Origin: Microbacterium sp. Leaf151 | Lineage (GTDB): Bacteria > Actinomycetota > Actinomycetes > Actinomycetales > Microbacteriaceae | Direction: 5' to 3' | Length of the DNA stretch: 64,000 nucleotides | Assembly: GCF_001424225.1 (NCBI RefSeq) | Contig: NZ_LMOR01000003.1 | Location: 127,006-191,005 of the forward strand | Shown here: positions 15,465-24,490 of the stretch, one piece after another | How positions within the stretch are numbered: the stretch's first letter is position 1 | Layout: every line of letters begins with the position of its first letter | Notes under the pieces: generated by a model | What the model saw: the letters and a program-made list of their open reading frames with translations, nothing else | What the model was told of the DNA's origin: nothing | Databases searched by the model: none | Made by a program: the position numbers and the translations under genes

Positions 15465-16352
15465 TCACCGACCGCCCCGGTCGTACGCCACCTGCAGTGC
15501 CGCGCGCACCGCGCGTACACCGGGGCGGTCGGCCGTTCCGCGGCGCACCGCGGTGAACACCTCGCGGCGCGGTTCACCCGGAAGATCGACCAGCCGCACC
15601 GGTGGAGTGCCCCCGGCGAAGACGAGGTCGGGGATCATTCCGACCGCGTGACCGGATGCCACCAGCCGCACGTGCGCGGTCAGGTCGGCCATCTCGAAGC
15701 GCACGTCGGGTTCGAAGCCCGCGGCCCGGCACTGCTGGGTCGCCCATTGTCGGGCGGCGGTGCCCACGGGTTCCATCACCCATGCGCGATCGCGGAGATC
15801 GGCGAGGGTCTCGGCGGGATCGCCGTGCGCGACGGCGAGGTGGATGGCATCCCGCCCCAACAGGCTCCGCTCGATGCCGTCGCGGTGCTCGCGCGTATGA
15901 CCGGGGTACTGCTCGGCGACGGCGAGGTCGAAGCCGCGCGCCGCGACCTCGAACAGCCCCTCTTCCGGGGCGAGTTCGGCCACCTCGATGCGCAGCAGCG
16001 GCTCGCTCTCGGCGAGGGCGTCGAGGGCACGGGGGAGCAGGCCGTGTGCGGCGGACTGCATCACCGCGACGCGCACCGGCGCGAGCGAGGGGCGGAGGCG
16101 TTCGAGCTCGGCGCGCGCCGCCTCGTCGGCGTCGAGCATTCGCGCGGCGTGCGCGGCGAGGGCCGCGCCCTGAGCGGTCAACCGGAGGCGCCGGCCGTCG
16201 GGCTCGAGAAGAGGCACGCCCGCTTCGCGCTCGAGCAACGAGAGCTGCTGCGAGATCGTCGACGGACTGTACGAGAGAGCGTCGGCGACGGCGGCGAGGG
16301 TGCCGCGCATCGACAGTTCGTGCAGCAGGCGCAGACGGCGGAGGTCGAACAT
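15465..16352 (-). CDS. LysR family regulator, probable regulator of putA
   Basis: From ATG 16352 the protein is 295 residues. The N-terminal helix-turn-helix is clear (MFDLRRLRLLHELSMRGTLAAVADALSYSPSTISQQLSLLEREAG). The effector domain follows (VRVAVMQSAAHGLLPRALDAL to the end). AAGGG seven bases upstream supports the start over the longer frame. It is divergent from putA with 99 bases between them, the normal LysR arrangement, so proline-linked control of putA is inferred. Confidence 0.82.
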   Translation of the reverse strand: MFDLRRLRLLHELSMRGTLAAVADALSYSPSTISQQLSLLEREAGVPLLEPDGRRLRLTAQGAALAAHAARMLDADEAARAELERLRPSLAPVRVAVMQSAAHGLLPRALDALAESEPLLRIEVAELAPEEGLFEVAARGFDLAVAEQYPGHTREHRDGIERSLLGRDAIHLAVAHGDPAETLADLRDRAWVMEPVGTAARQWATQQCRAAGFEPDVRFEMADLTAHVRLVASGHAVGMIPDLVFAGGTPPVRLVDLPGEPRREVFTAVRRGTADRPGVRAVRAALQVAYDRGGR

Positions 16353-16451
16353 GGCATCCCTTCGATCCTGTCGAACATAACCCGTCATCAATCATCGCTT
16401 TTCCTGACGGGATGCGGGCCGCATGCTGAGGGCATCCGAGGAAGGATCGCC

Positions 16452-19400
16452 ATGTCGCTCACTGACGCATCTCCCGTCGCATCCGTCACCACCCCCGCCG
16501 GGCATGTCACCCCCGCCGGGCATGTCACGCCCGACGAGCAGATTTCGCCCGTCGAGCTGGTCGCGCCCGCCGCGCTGGCCGACGAGGCCATCGCCCTCGT
16601 GCGCCGCTGGCTCGCCGAAAGCAGGGAAGAGCCGGTCGACGTCTCCGCCGAGCGCCTGGCCGGGGTGCTGCGCGACCCGCACGGCCTCGACTTCACGGTG
16701 GGGTTCGTCGACGGTGTCGTGCGCCCTGACGATGTGCGAGTCGCCGCGCGCAATCTCGCCGCCCTCACCCCCCTCATCCCCGGCTTCCTGCCGCTGCACC
16801 TGAAAGCTGCGATCCGTCTCGGCGCCTTCGCCGCGCCGATCCTTCCGCGAGTCGTCGTGCCCGCCGCCCGCACGGCGCTGCGCTCGATGGTGCGCCATCT
16901 CATCGTCGACGCCAGCGACCGCAAGCTCGGCGACGCCATCACCTCGATCCGCGGCCGAGGAGACGGCATCCGTCTCAACGTGAACCTGCTCGGTGAGGCG
17001 ATCCTCGGCAAGAAGGAGGCCGCGCGCAGGCTCGCCGGAACGCGCAAGCTGCTCGCGCGCGCCGACGTGGACTACGTCTCGATCAAGGTGTCGTCCACCG
17101 TCGCGCCGCACACGCCGTGGGCCTTCGACGCCGCCGTCGCCGACGCCGTCGCGGCCCTGCGCCCGCTCTACCGGGTGGCCAAGGAGACCGGCACGTTCCT
17201 GAACCTCGACATGGAGGAGTTCAAAGACCTCGACCTCACCCTCGCCGTCTTCGAGACGCTGCTCGGCGAGCCCGAGTTCCACGGCGTCGAGGCCGGCATC
17301 GTGCTGCAGGCCTACCTTCCCGACGCCCTCGCCGCGATGGTCCGCCTGCAGGAGTGGACCGCCCGGCGCGTGGCATCCGGGGGCGCGCCGATCAAGGTGC
17401 GCGTCGTCAAGGGCGCGAACCTTCCGATGGAACGGGTGGATGCCGACGTCCACGACTGGCCGCTGGCCACGTGGCCGTCGAAGCAGGCGACCGACGCGTC
17501 ATACAAGGCGGTGCTCGACTACGCGCTGCGGCCCGAGCGCACCGCGAACGTGCGGATCGGCGTGGCCGGCCACAACCTGTTCGACGTCGCCCTCGCGTGG
17601 CTGCTCGCGGAACGGCGCGGAGTCACCTCGTCGACGGGCACGCCCGGCGTCGAGGTCGAGATGCTGCTCGGCATGGCGACCGCCCAGCAGGCCGTCGTGC
17701 GTCGGACCGTCGGCGCGATCCTGCTGTACACCCCGGTCGTGCACCCGCAGGAGTTCGACGTCGCGATCGCGTACCTCATCCGCCGCCTCGAAGAAGGCGC
17801 GTCGAGCGAGAACTTCATGTCGGCGGTGTTCGACCTCGACACCCACGCGGCGCTGTTCGCCCGCGAGCGCGACCGCTTCCTGGCATCCCTCGCCGACATG
17901 CCCGAGGGTGTTCCGACCTCCCACCGCGTGCAGGATCGCACGGCCGCGGCAGAGCCCGCGCCCACGCATGCGTTCCGCAACACACCCGACTCCGACCCGG
18001 CGATCGCGGCCAACCGCGACTGGGCCCGCGCGATCGTCGCGCGGATGGAGCGCTCGGAACTCGGTCGCGCGACCATCGCCGCGCACACCGTGACCGACGA
18101 AGGCGCCCTGAACGCGCTGATCCAGGATGCCGCGACGGCGGCCGTGAGCTGGCGGGAGCTGGGGGCTGCGAAGCGCGCTGAGATCCTCCATCGCGCGGGC
18201 GACGCGCTCGAGGCCCGTCGAGCCGATCTGCTCGAGGTCATGAGTGCCGAGTGCGGCAAGGTCATCGAGCAGAGCGACCCCGAGGTGTCGGAGGCGATCG
18301 ACTTCGCGCACTACTACGCCGAGCAGGCGCGCGCGCTCGACGACGTCGACGGCGCGACCTTCACGCCCGTCGGGGTGACGGTGGTCACTCCTCCCTGGAA
18401 CTTCCCCGTCGCGATCCCCGCCGGCTCGACCCTCGCCGCGCTCGCCGCAGGGTCCGCGGTGGTCATCAAGCCCGCGGGCCTCGCCGAGCGCTCCGGCGCC
18501 GTGATGGTCGAGGCGCTCTGGGAGGCGGGCGTGCCCCGCGAGGTGCTCAGGCTCGTGCAGATGTCCGAGAACGACCTCGGTCGTCAGCTGCTCACCCACC
18601 CCGCCGTCGAACGGGTCGTGTTGACCGGGGCGTACGAGACCGCCGAGCTGTTCCGCTCCTTCCGCCCCGATCTGCCGCTGCTCGCCGAGACGAGCGGCAA
18701 GAACGCCGTGATCGTCACCCCCAGCGCCGACCTCGACCTCGCGGCGAAGGACGTCGCGATGTCGGCCTTCGGCCACGCCGGCCAGAAGTGCTCGGCGGCA
18801 TCCCTCGTCGTGCTCGTCGGCTCGGTCGCACGCTCGCGTCGCTTCCGCGACCAGCTCGTCGACGCGGTCACCTCGCTCGAAGTCGGGATGCCGTGGGACG
18901 AGGCCTCCCGTGTCGGTCCGCTGATCGAGCCGGCCCAGGGGAAGCTTCTCCAGGCCCTCACCTCGCTCGAGCCCGGCCAGCGCTGGGTCGTCGAGCCTCG
19001 CCGCCTCGATGACGACGGGATGCTGTGGCGTCCCGGCATCCGCGAGGGCGTGCAGCCGGGGAGCGAGTTCCACCGCACCGAGTACTTCGGACCCGTGCTC
19101 GGCATCATGACCGCCGAGACCCTGGATGAGGCGATCGACATCGTCAACGCCATCGAGTACGGCCTCACCTCGGGCCTGCATGCGCTCGACGCGGTGGAGA
19201 TCGACACGTGGCTCGCGCGTATCGAGGCGGGCAACGTCTACGTCAACCGCGGCACCACGGGTGCGATCGTGCAGCGCCAGCCGTTCGGCGGGTGGAAGAA
19301 ATCCGCAGTGGGGGCGGGGACGAAGGCCGGCGGCCCGCACTACCTCTTCGGGTTCGGAACGTGGACGGATGCCCAGACTTCGGCGCCGCGGTCCACCGAC

Positions 19401-19979
19401 GCCTTCGCCGCACCGGCGCTGGCCGCCGTGCCCGCGAGCGACCGCGAGTGGCTGGCAGCCGCCCTCTCCAGCGACGCTGCCGCGTGGACGTCGGAATTCT
19501 CGCTCGCCCGTGACGTGACGGGGCTCGAGTCGGAGCAGAACGTGCTGCGCTACGCCGCCGTGCCCGTGACCGTGCGGCTCGAGGACGCGTCGGAGACGGC
19601 GCTGGTGCGGGTGACCGCGGCGGGTGTGCGGGCGGGGTCGCCGGTGACGGTCAGCACTGCGCGCGAACTGACGCCCGCGGTACGCGCGTGGCTCGAGGGC
19701 GTCGGCGTGCGTGCCGCTGTCGAGGACGCCGCCGGCTGGGGTCGCCGCGCCGCGCGCATCGCCCGCACGGGCGGACGCGTCCGGCTGCTCGGCGGCTCAC
19801 CGGCCGCGGTGGCCGAGGCCACCGGAGGCTCGCCCTCGCTCGCCGTCTACCCGGGCGCGGTCACCCGTGCGGGGCACGTCGAGCTGTTGCCGTTCCTGCG
19901 TGAGCAGGCCGTGTCGATCACGGCGCACCGCTTCGGCACTCCTCGTCGCTACGAGGTTCCCCCGCTCGTCGCGCGGTGA
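16452..19979 (+). CDS. putA: Bifunctional proline dehydrogenase / glutamate-semialdehyde dehydrogenase PutA
   Basis: A 1175-residue enzyme that oxidises proline to P5C (FAD) and then P5C to glutamate (NAD). The PRODH barrel covers about residues 80-430 (DYVSIKVSS, LNLDMEEFKDLDLT, KVRVVKGANLPME, GVAGHNLFDVA). The aldehyde dehydrogenase domain runs from about 510 to 965 with PWNFPVAIPAG, ETSGKNA, the nucleophile motif GQKCSAAS (Cys about 780), EYFGPVLG and PFGGWKKS. A further 200-residue C-terminal domain is present. No ribbon-helix-helix DNA-binding domain is seen, so it is not the autoregulatory PutA type. Near the N-terminus an 18-base tandem duplication encodes PAGHVTPAGHVTP. The start is ATG 16452 with GAAGGA upstream. 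Confidence 0.92.
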   Translation: MSLTDASPVASVTTPAGHVTPAGHVTPDEQISPVELVAPAALADEAIALVRRWLAESREEPVDVSAERLAGVLRDPHGLDFTVGFVDGVVRPDDVRVAARNLAALTPLIPGFLPLHLKAAIRLGAFAAPILPRVVVPAARTALRSMVRHLIVDASDRKLGDAITSIRGRGDGIRLNVNLLGEAILGKKEAARRLAGTRKLLARADVDYVSIKVSSTVAPHTPWAFDAAVADAVAALRPLYRVAKETGTFLNLDMEEFKDLDLTLAVFETLLGEPEFHGVEAGIVLQAYLPDALAAMVRLQEWTARRVASGGAPIKVRVVKGANLPMERVDADVHDWPLATWPSKQATDASYKAVLDYALRPERTANVRIGVAGHNLFDVALAWLLAERRGVTSSTGTPGVEVEMLLGMATAQQAVVRRTVGAILLYTPVVHPQEFDVAIAYLIRRLEEGASSENFMSAVFDLDTHAALFARERDRFLASLADMPEGVPTSHRVQDRTAAAEPAPTHAFRNTPDSDPAIAANRDWARAIVARMERSELGRATIAAHTVTDEGALNALIQDAATAAVSWRELGAAKRAEILHRAGDALEARRADLLEVMSAECGKVIEQSDPEVSEAIDFAHYYAEQARALDDVDGATFTPVGVTVVTPPWNFPVAIPAGSTLAALAAGSAVVIKPAGLAERSGAVMVEALWEAGVPREVLRLVQMSENDLGRQLLTHPAVERVVLTGAYETAELFRSFRPDLPLLAETSGKNAVIVTPSADLDLAAKDVAMSAFGHAGQKCSAASLVVLVGSVARSRRFRDQLVDAVTSLEVGMPWDEASRVGPLIEPAQGKLLQALTSLEPGQRWVVEPRRLDDDGMLWRPGIREGVQPGSEFHRTEYFGPVLGIMTAETLDEAIDIVNAIEYGLTSGLHALDAVEIDTWLARIEAGNVYVNRGTTGAIVQRQPFGGWKKSAVGAGTKAGGPHYLFGFGTWTDAQTSAPRSTDAFAAPALAAVPASDREWLAAALSSDAAAWTSEFSLARDVTGLESEQNVLRYAAVPVTVRLEDASETALVRVTAAGVRAGSPVTVSTARELTPAVRAWLEGVGVRAAVEDAAGWGRRAARIARTGGRVRLLGGSPAAVAEATGGSPSLAVYPGAVTRAGHVELLPFLREQAVSITAHRFGTPRRYEVPPLVAR

Positions 19980-20076
19980 CCACCGTGGCGGGCGGGGCCG
20001 TTCGTTCGGGGCGGCCCCGCCCGTCGGTGTTCTCGTCGTCGGCGTTCCTGCGTCGTCTTCGGCCGGGCAGGGTCGG

Positions 20077-20886
20077 TCAGGCCGTTCCCGACGCGGCGAC
20101 ACGCTGTGCGGCCCGGCGCACCGAATCCGGCACGGAAGTGTTCGGGTCGGTCTGCGGTGAGGTCACCGGCGCGCCCGCGACGATCCGCAGCGGCAGCATG
20201 CCCGCCCACACCCCGCGGTCCTCGCCGTCGTCGTCGACCTCCACGAGGGAGCCCGCGTTGTCCTTGACGCTCGCCTCGGCGAGCGGCAGACGCAGGACCA
20301 TGGTCGCCGCGATCTCGCGCGCGGTCATCGGGCGCACGTCTTCGCTCCGCCCGGGCATGAGGTGCTCCGACAGCGCGAGGAGCGCGGCCTCCTTCTGCTC
20401 CGGGGGGACGACGGATGCGACCCCGTGCACGACGGCGCACCGGTAGCGCATCGAGCTGTCGAAGAGCGACCGGGCGTACTTCAGGCCCAGCAGGTGCGTC
20501 ACCGTCAGGCAGACCGGGGCGCCGGCGGCGATGCGACGGAAGAAATCGCTTCCGGTCGAGCCGTGAAGGAGCACGTCTTCACCGTCGCGGCCGATGCCGA
20601 TCGGCAGGGCCACGGGCCGGTCGTCGCGGACGATGGCGAGCGTTCCCGACAGCGCGCCGTCGATCACGTCGTACAGCGCGGCGCGATCCGTGCGCTGGTG
20701 GTGTGCGCCGCGGCGGACGCGGGTGAGAGCGGTGAGGGGCAGGTCGGGGACGGGCCGGTCGGTGAGCGGCAGGTCGGTGGGAGACGGATCGGCGTGGGGG
20801 CGGTCGGCCCGACCGACGTCGGCGTGGCGCGCTTGCGGGTTCGGCGGGTCGGTCAGGGGCTGTCCAGCGACGGGTACATCGGTCAT
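20077..20886 (-). CDS. Pyridoxamine 5'-phosphate oxidase family protein
   Basis: 269 residues. The first 50 are Pro/Asp-rich and disordered (repeated DLPLTDRPVPDLPLT). The rest has the split-barrel FMN-binding pattern of the NimA-like PNPOx superfamily: ALYDVIDGALSGTLAIVRDDRPVALPIGIGRDGEDVLLHGSTGSDFFRRI, then MRYRCAVVHGVA. It is divergent from a MocR regulator, a frequent pairing in vitamin B6-related and FMN flavoprotein loci. Substrate unknown. Confidence 0.75.
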   Translation of the reverse strand: MTDVPVAGQPLTDPPNPQARHADVGRADRPHADPSPTDLPLTDRPVPDLPLTALTRVRRGAHHQRTDRAALYDVIDGALSGTLAIVRDDRPVALPIGIGRDGEDVLLHGSTGSDFFRRIAAGAPVCLTVTHLLGLKYARSLFDSSMRYRCAVVHGVASVVPPEQKEAALLALSEHLMPGRSEDVRPMTAREIAATMVLRLPLAEASVKDNAGSLVEVDDDGEDRGVWAGMLPLRIVAGAPVTSPQTDPNTSVPDSVRRAAQRVAASGTA

Positions 20887-20908
20887 GATCCGATTGCATC
20901 CGTTTTGC

Positions 20909-20951
20909 TGGACCATGACGTAGTCCGCTTCTCGCGCGTTCTTGTGGACCA
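20909..20951. promoter_or_regulatory. Candidate MocR operator (direct repeat plus inverted repeat)
   Basis: TGGACCA occurs at 20909-20915 and again at 20945-20951, 36 bases apart, and the first copy also pairs with GTCC at 20922-20925 (GGAC…GTCC). Direct repeats combined with an inverted half-site are typical of GabR/PdxR-type operators. It lies between the divergent PNPOx-like and MocR genes. Confidence 0.45.
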
Positions 20952-20967
20952 GTGGCAGACTTCGTGC

Positions 20968-22419
20968 GTGATCTCGCTCGGCATCCTGGACCGCCGCTCG
21001 ACCGTGTCGCTGCACGAGCAACTCGCACACGGACTGCGGGCGGCGGTGCTTGCGGGACGCCTGCGTGGGGGAGAAGCGGTGCCGTCGACGCGCGCGCTCG
21101 CCGCCGACCTCGGAGTCGCTCGCGGCACCGTCGTCGCCGCGTACGAGATCCTCGCGGGCGAGGGGTATCTGGTGTCCCGACCGGGGGGTGCGACCGTCGT
21201 CGCCGAGGTCACGGCGCATTCACCGTCACCGCGCGCGCGGGCCGACACCGGCACTGTGGAGGAGCCGCCGCCCGTCGATCTGCGTCCGGGGCGGCCCGGT
21301 ACGACGGGTCTCGCGGATGCGGGGTGGCGCTCGGCGTGGCGGCGGGCGACGGCGGGCGATCCGGATGCGGACGTCCCCGACACAGCGGGTGCGCAGGTTC
21401 TGCGTGAGGAGATCGCCCGGTACCTCGGTCGTGCGCGGGGGCTCGATGTGGCGGCATCCGAGGTCGTCGTGACCGCCGGCACCAGCGATGCGATGCTCCT
21501 GGCCCTCCTCGCCATGTCGCCTCGTGGCGGCAGGACGACGTTGCGGGTCGGCATCGAGAACCCGGGGTATCCGCGCGTGCACCGGATCCTCCGTCGGCTC
21601 GGCATCGAGGCCGTCCCCGTCCCCGTGCGTCTCGGCGCGGGTCTCGACCTCGATGCGGTCGAGCGTCAGCGCGATCTCGATGCGTTCATCGTCACTCCCC
21701 ACCATCACTACCCGCTCGGAAGTCGGTTGGATGCCGAGGCGCGTGCCCGTCTGCTCGCTTGGGCCGACCGCGAGGACGTCGTCGTCATCGAGGACGATTA
21801 CGACAGCGAATTCCCCCACGGTCGGGCGCCCCTTCCCCCGCTGCACATGATCGATCCCGCGCGGGTCGTCTTGATCGGCAGTCTGTCGAAGACCCTCACG
21901 CCGGCAGTCCGTTGCGGGTGGCTCGTCGCGACCGGCGAGGTGGGTGAGCGGATGCGCGCGGCGCGCGGCGATCTCGATCTCCCGGTCTCGCTCGTGCAGC
22001 AGCACGCGCTCGCGCTGTACCTCGCGGAGGGTTCACTCGCACGGCACACGGCGCGGCGGCGGCGCGAGTACCGCCACCGTCGTCGCCTCCTGCTCGAGGC
22101 TTTCTCGGGCGTGCCCGGCGTCGACTTGGCGGCCACGGACGGTGGCCTGCATGCGGTGGCGTTACTCCCCGGGAGGGGCGAGGATGCCGAGCGTGCGATC
22201 GTCGCGGATCTCGCCGAGCGCGGCATCCGGGTGGCGCCTCTGGCCTCGTACATCTGGGAGGGCGCCGGCTCGTCGCTTCCGGCGGGCATCGTTTTCGGGT
22301 ACGCCGCGCCATCGACCGTCGTGCTCGTGGAAGCGATCGAGGGGATGCTCGCCGTTCTGCGTGCGCACGTCGGTATCGGTGGTCCCACGGGGCCGATGTC
22401 GGAATCGCCTCCGGGCTAG
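20968..22419 (+). CDS. MocR/GabR-type regulator (GntR winged helix fused to aminotransferase fold)
   Basis: 483 residues starting at GTG 20968. Residues 1-75 are a GntR winged helix (SLHEQLAHGLRAAVLAGRLRGGEAVPSTRALAADLGVARGTVVAAYEILAGEGYL). The rest is a class I aminotransferase-like domain that binds PLP, with the aspartate in VVIEDDYDSEF and the lysine in GSLSKTLTPAVRCGW. These regulators sense PLP or an amino donor. The divergent PNPOx-like gene and the repeats between them suggest local control of a B6-related function. Confidence 0.85.
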   Translation: MISLGILDRRSTVSLHEQLAHGLRAAVLAGRLRGGEAVPSTRALAADLGVARGTVVAAYEILAGEGYLVSRPGGATVVAEVTAHSPSPRARADTGTVEEPPPVDLRPGRPGTTGLADAGWRSAWRRATAGDPDADVPDTAGAQVLREEIARYLGRARGLDVAASEVVVTAGTSDAMLLALLAMSPRGGRTTLRVGIENPGYPRVHRILRRLGIEAVPVPVRLGAGLDLDAVERQRDLDAFIVTPHHHYPLGSRLDAEARARLLAWADREDVVVIEDDYDSEFPHGRAPLPPLHMIDPARVVLIGSLSKTLTPAVRCGWLVATGEVGERMRAARGDLDLPVSLVQQHALALYLAEGSLARHTARRRREYRHRRRLLLEAFSGVPGVDLAATDGGLHAVALLPGRGEDAERAIVADLAERGIRVAPLASYIWEGAGSSLPAGIVFGYAAPSTVVLVEAIEGMLAVLRAHVGIGGPTGPMSESPPG

Positions 22420-22487
22420 CGCCTGCTCACGGTGGTGGTAGGTAGGTATGGGGGTCCGCTTCCGGCGGACGGCGTCTCGGCCGTCGG

Positions 22488-22718
22488 TCATCCCGCGCGT
22501 CGATAGTTGCTCCACATCGCTGCGAGACTCTGCTCTGCGAGGTCGACGCCATCACTCCACGGCTCAGGGTGGGCGTGATCGAGCCCGTCTGCCTCGATGA
22601 CGGCACGGCGAATGTCTCGCTTCGCGAAGATGCGGGACGCCTCGACCGCGACGGTCGTCTTGCGTACGCCGGATCGACCCCCGACGAAGATGACTTCGGC
22701 CGGCACCGTGACGTCCAT
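22488..22718 (-). pseudogene. Truncated P-loop kinase-like gene with damaged Walker A
   Basis: The 76-codon frame begins like an actinobacterial P-loop ATPase of about 180 residues (VIFVGGRSGVRKTTVAVEASRIFAKRD, then AVIEADGLDHAHPEPW) but stops soon after AAMWSNYRRAG. The invariant glycine before the Walker A lysine is arginine (GVRKTT). Both truncation and the mutated nucleotide-binding loop argue for a decaying gene. No continuation is seen in other frames. Confidence 0.55.
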
Positions 22719-22842
22719 CTGTGAAGTGTGTCGGGGCGCGCCCGCCTTCTCCGTGTCTGCGGGGTGTAGCGACGGCCCGAGGTCCGCGCGACCACCGGGT
22801 TCGCTGAGAAGTTCCGAACAGACCGCCGCCGAGCAGACCCCG

Positions 22843-24327
22843 TCAGAATGGTGGCACCGCCGGCGGGTTCGCCGTCCGCGTCGCGCCGTCGTCGTTCGGC
22901 AGGAACATCACGCGCGGCGGGGGAGACTCGATCACCTGCTGCCCGAGAGGACTCTCGAAGCGGAGTGTGCCATCCGAGCCCTGTGAGACCGTCCAAGCCG
23001 TTTCGGTTTTGAGCGTGTGATGTCGTGTGCACAGGTGGGCGAGGTTGCGGAGGGTGGTCGCCCCTCCGTGCTGCGCTTCGTGATTGTGGTCGATCTGGCA
23101 TCGCCTCAGCGGAGCGCGGCATCCGGGAGCCCGGCAGTGCTGGTCGCGCGCAGCGAGATACCGCCGCTGGGCTGCGGTCGGGCTGTAGCGGTCGACTTCG
23201 AGCACGGTGCCGAGGATCGGATCGCACATCACGCGGTCCCATCCGGGGGCATGCGCGGCCAGGCGTCGTGCCGACTCCGGATCGATGGGGCTGCGCCCAG
23301 CGACGGACGCGCCCACGTCGGTGCGACCGAGAAGAGTGAGCACCGGCACAGTGGTCTGCACGTGAGCGCGGATCGCCCCGAGGCCGCCGGGGCAGGTGAT
23401 TTCGGTCGTCGGGTCGACAGTGGGCGCGGCGGTGAGCAGGAGGTCGGCGCAGACGTCGGCGCCGATCTGAGCAAGAGTGCGCTCGTCGTGGAAGGAGGCC
23501 GGCTTGGCGTGGTGTGGGGTGCCCGCCGAGTCGGCGATATCGGCGTCCGACAGGATGACCTTCCCGGTATCCGTCGCCCCCTCGTGACCCCCTGCGGGAG
23601 ATTCCGTGCCGTGCGGAGCACACACGTTCGTCGATTCCGATGCCGACGTCGGGTGCGATGCCGCGGATCGAATCGCCGCCGCCTGCCGTCTCAGTCGATC
23701 GCGGATGCCGTACGCGACCGTCGCAGGCAGGATGACGCTGAGCTCAGCCATGCCGTCGGCCAGGTCGCGAACACTGACTCCTCGCGATTCAGCGGCGCGC
23801 GCGTGTCGTGCGGTCATGCCGACGGGGTGCACGCTCTCGGCAAGCTCTCGGGCGAACGCTCGCACCCTGCCCGGCGAATCGCGCTCGGCGCGGGTGAGGA
23901 CGACCTGCTCCCATCCCCGGCGGGTGTCGTCGTCGTCGATGACGATTCCCGTGTCGAGGATCGCCTGGACGTGGCGCATGCCGATGCGCCCGGACTCGAG
24001 GGCGTCGATCGTCGCGGCGAACTTCTCCGTGAGCGCGTGCGCCTCGCCGAGCTCCTTCTGTACGGTCAGGTCGTGCGTCTGCGTTGCGGCACCGATTTCG
24101 AGCGCGACGGACCGTACGGGAAGCTCTCGCTCTCGGGACGCTCGTGAGGGGGAGTGCGCGACCTGGTCGAGCGCGATCTGCATGACAGCGGCGCGCGATC
24201 GGACCAGCCCGGCCTGCACGCGCGCCAGCTCAATCGTGCCCGCACGGATGAGTCCGACGAGATCACGCAGGTCGTCGGGCTTGTTGCTGCCGTGGCCTTC
24301 AGTGCGGGGAGAGCGAGAATCGGACAT
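22843..24327 (-). CDS. DUF222 domain HNH endonuclease signature protein
   Basis: 494 residues. The N-terminal DUF222 helical domain (about 20-330) includes HDLTVQKELGEAHALTEKFAATIDALESGRIGMRHVQAIL. The C-terminal HNH finger reads CRAPGCRAPLRRCQIDHNHEAQHGGATTLRNLAHLCTRHHTLKTE with paired Cys and the DH…H core. These proteins are abundant in Microbacteriaceae and their cellular role is unknown. The upstream region contains half of an SOS box. Confidence 0.85.
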   Translation of the reverse strand: MSDSRSPRTEGHGSNKPDDLRDLVGLIRAGTIELARVQAGLVRSRAAVMQIALDQVAHSPSRASRERELPVRSVALEIGAATQTHDLTVQKELGEAHALTEKFAATIDALESGRIGMRHVQAILDTGIVIDDDDTRRGWEQVVLTRAERDSPGRVRAFARELAESVHPVGMTARHARAAESRGVSVRDLADGMAELSVILPATVAYGIRDRLRRQAAAIRSAASHPTSASESTNVCAPHGTESPAGGHEGATDTGKVILSDADIADSAGTPHHAKPASFHDERTLAQIGADVCADLLLTAAPTVDPTTEITCPGGLGAIRAHVQTTVPVLTLLGRTDVGASVAGRSPIDPESARRLAAHAPGWDRVMCDPILGTVLEVDRYSPTAAQRRYLAARDQHCRAPGCRAPLRRCQIDHNHEAQHGGATTLRNLAHLCTRHHTLKTETAWTVSQGSDGTLRFESPLGQQVIESPPPRVMFLPNDDGATRTANPPAVPPF

Positions 24328-24334
24328 GCACGTC

Positions 24335-24354
24335 AGTTTAGAAAATATGTTCGA
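24335..24354 (-). promoter_or_regulatory. Degenerate LexA (SOS) box and promoter of the DUF222-HNH gene
   Basis: On the complement the sequence reads TTCGAACATATTTTCTAA about 10-25 bases before the ATG. The left half-site TCGAAC is perfect for the actinobacterial SOS box, the right half (TTTCTA for GTTCGA) is not. Confidence 0.25.
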
Positions 24355-24490
24355 ATGGGTGGTGAAACTTCACCCGTCTCCCTGCGACTTCACCCCCTGC
24401 ATGCCCGCGGCATCGCGACTACGCAACCGAAACCGCCCGTGTCCGTTGCCCCCGCGCCCCCGGCCTCCGGGACAGAGCCCCGAGCCCGCT

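Noticed and set aside
14078..15577. Long open frame opposite aztD (about 500 codons)
   Set aside because: Shadow of a GC-rich gene: Arg/Gly/Val-rich translation, no motif, and fully antisense to a well-supported lipoprotein gene.
17499..19340. Long antisense frame under putA (about 610 codons)
   Set aside because: Composition typical of the complement of high-GC codons; putA on the other strand has all catalytic motifs.
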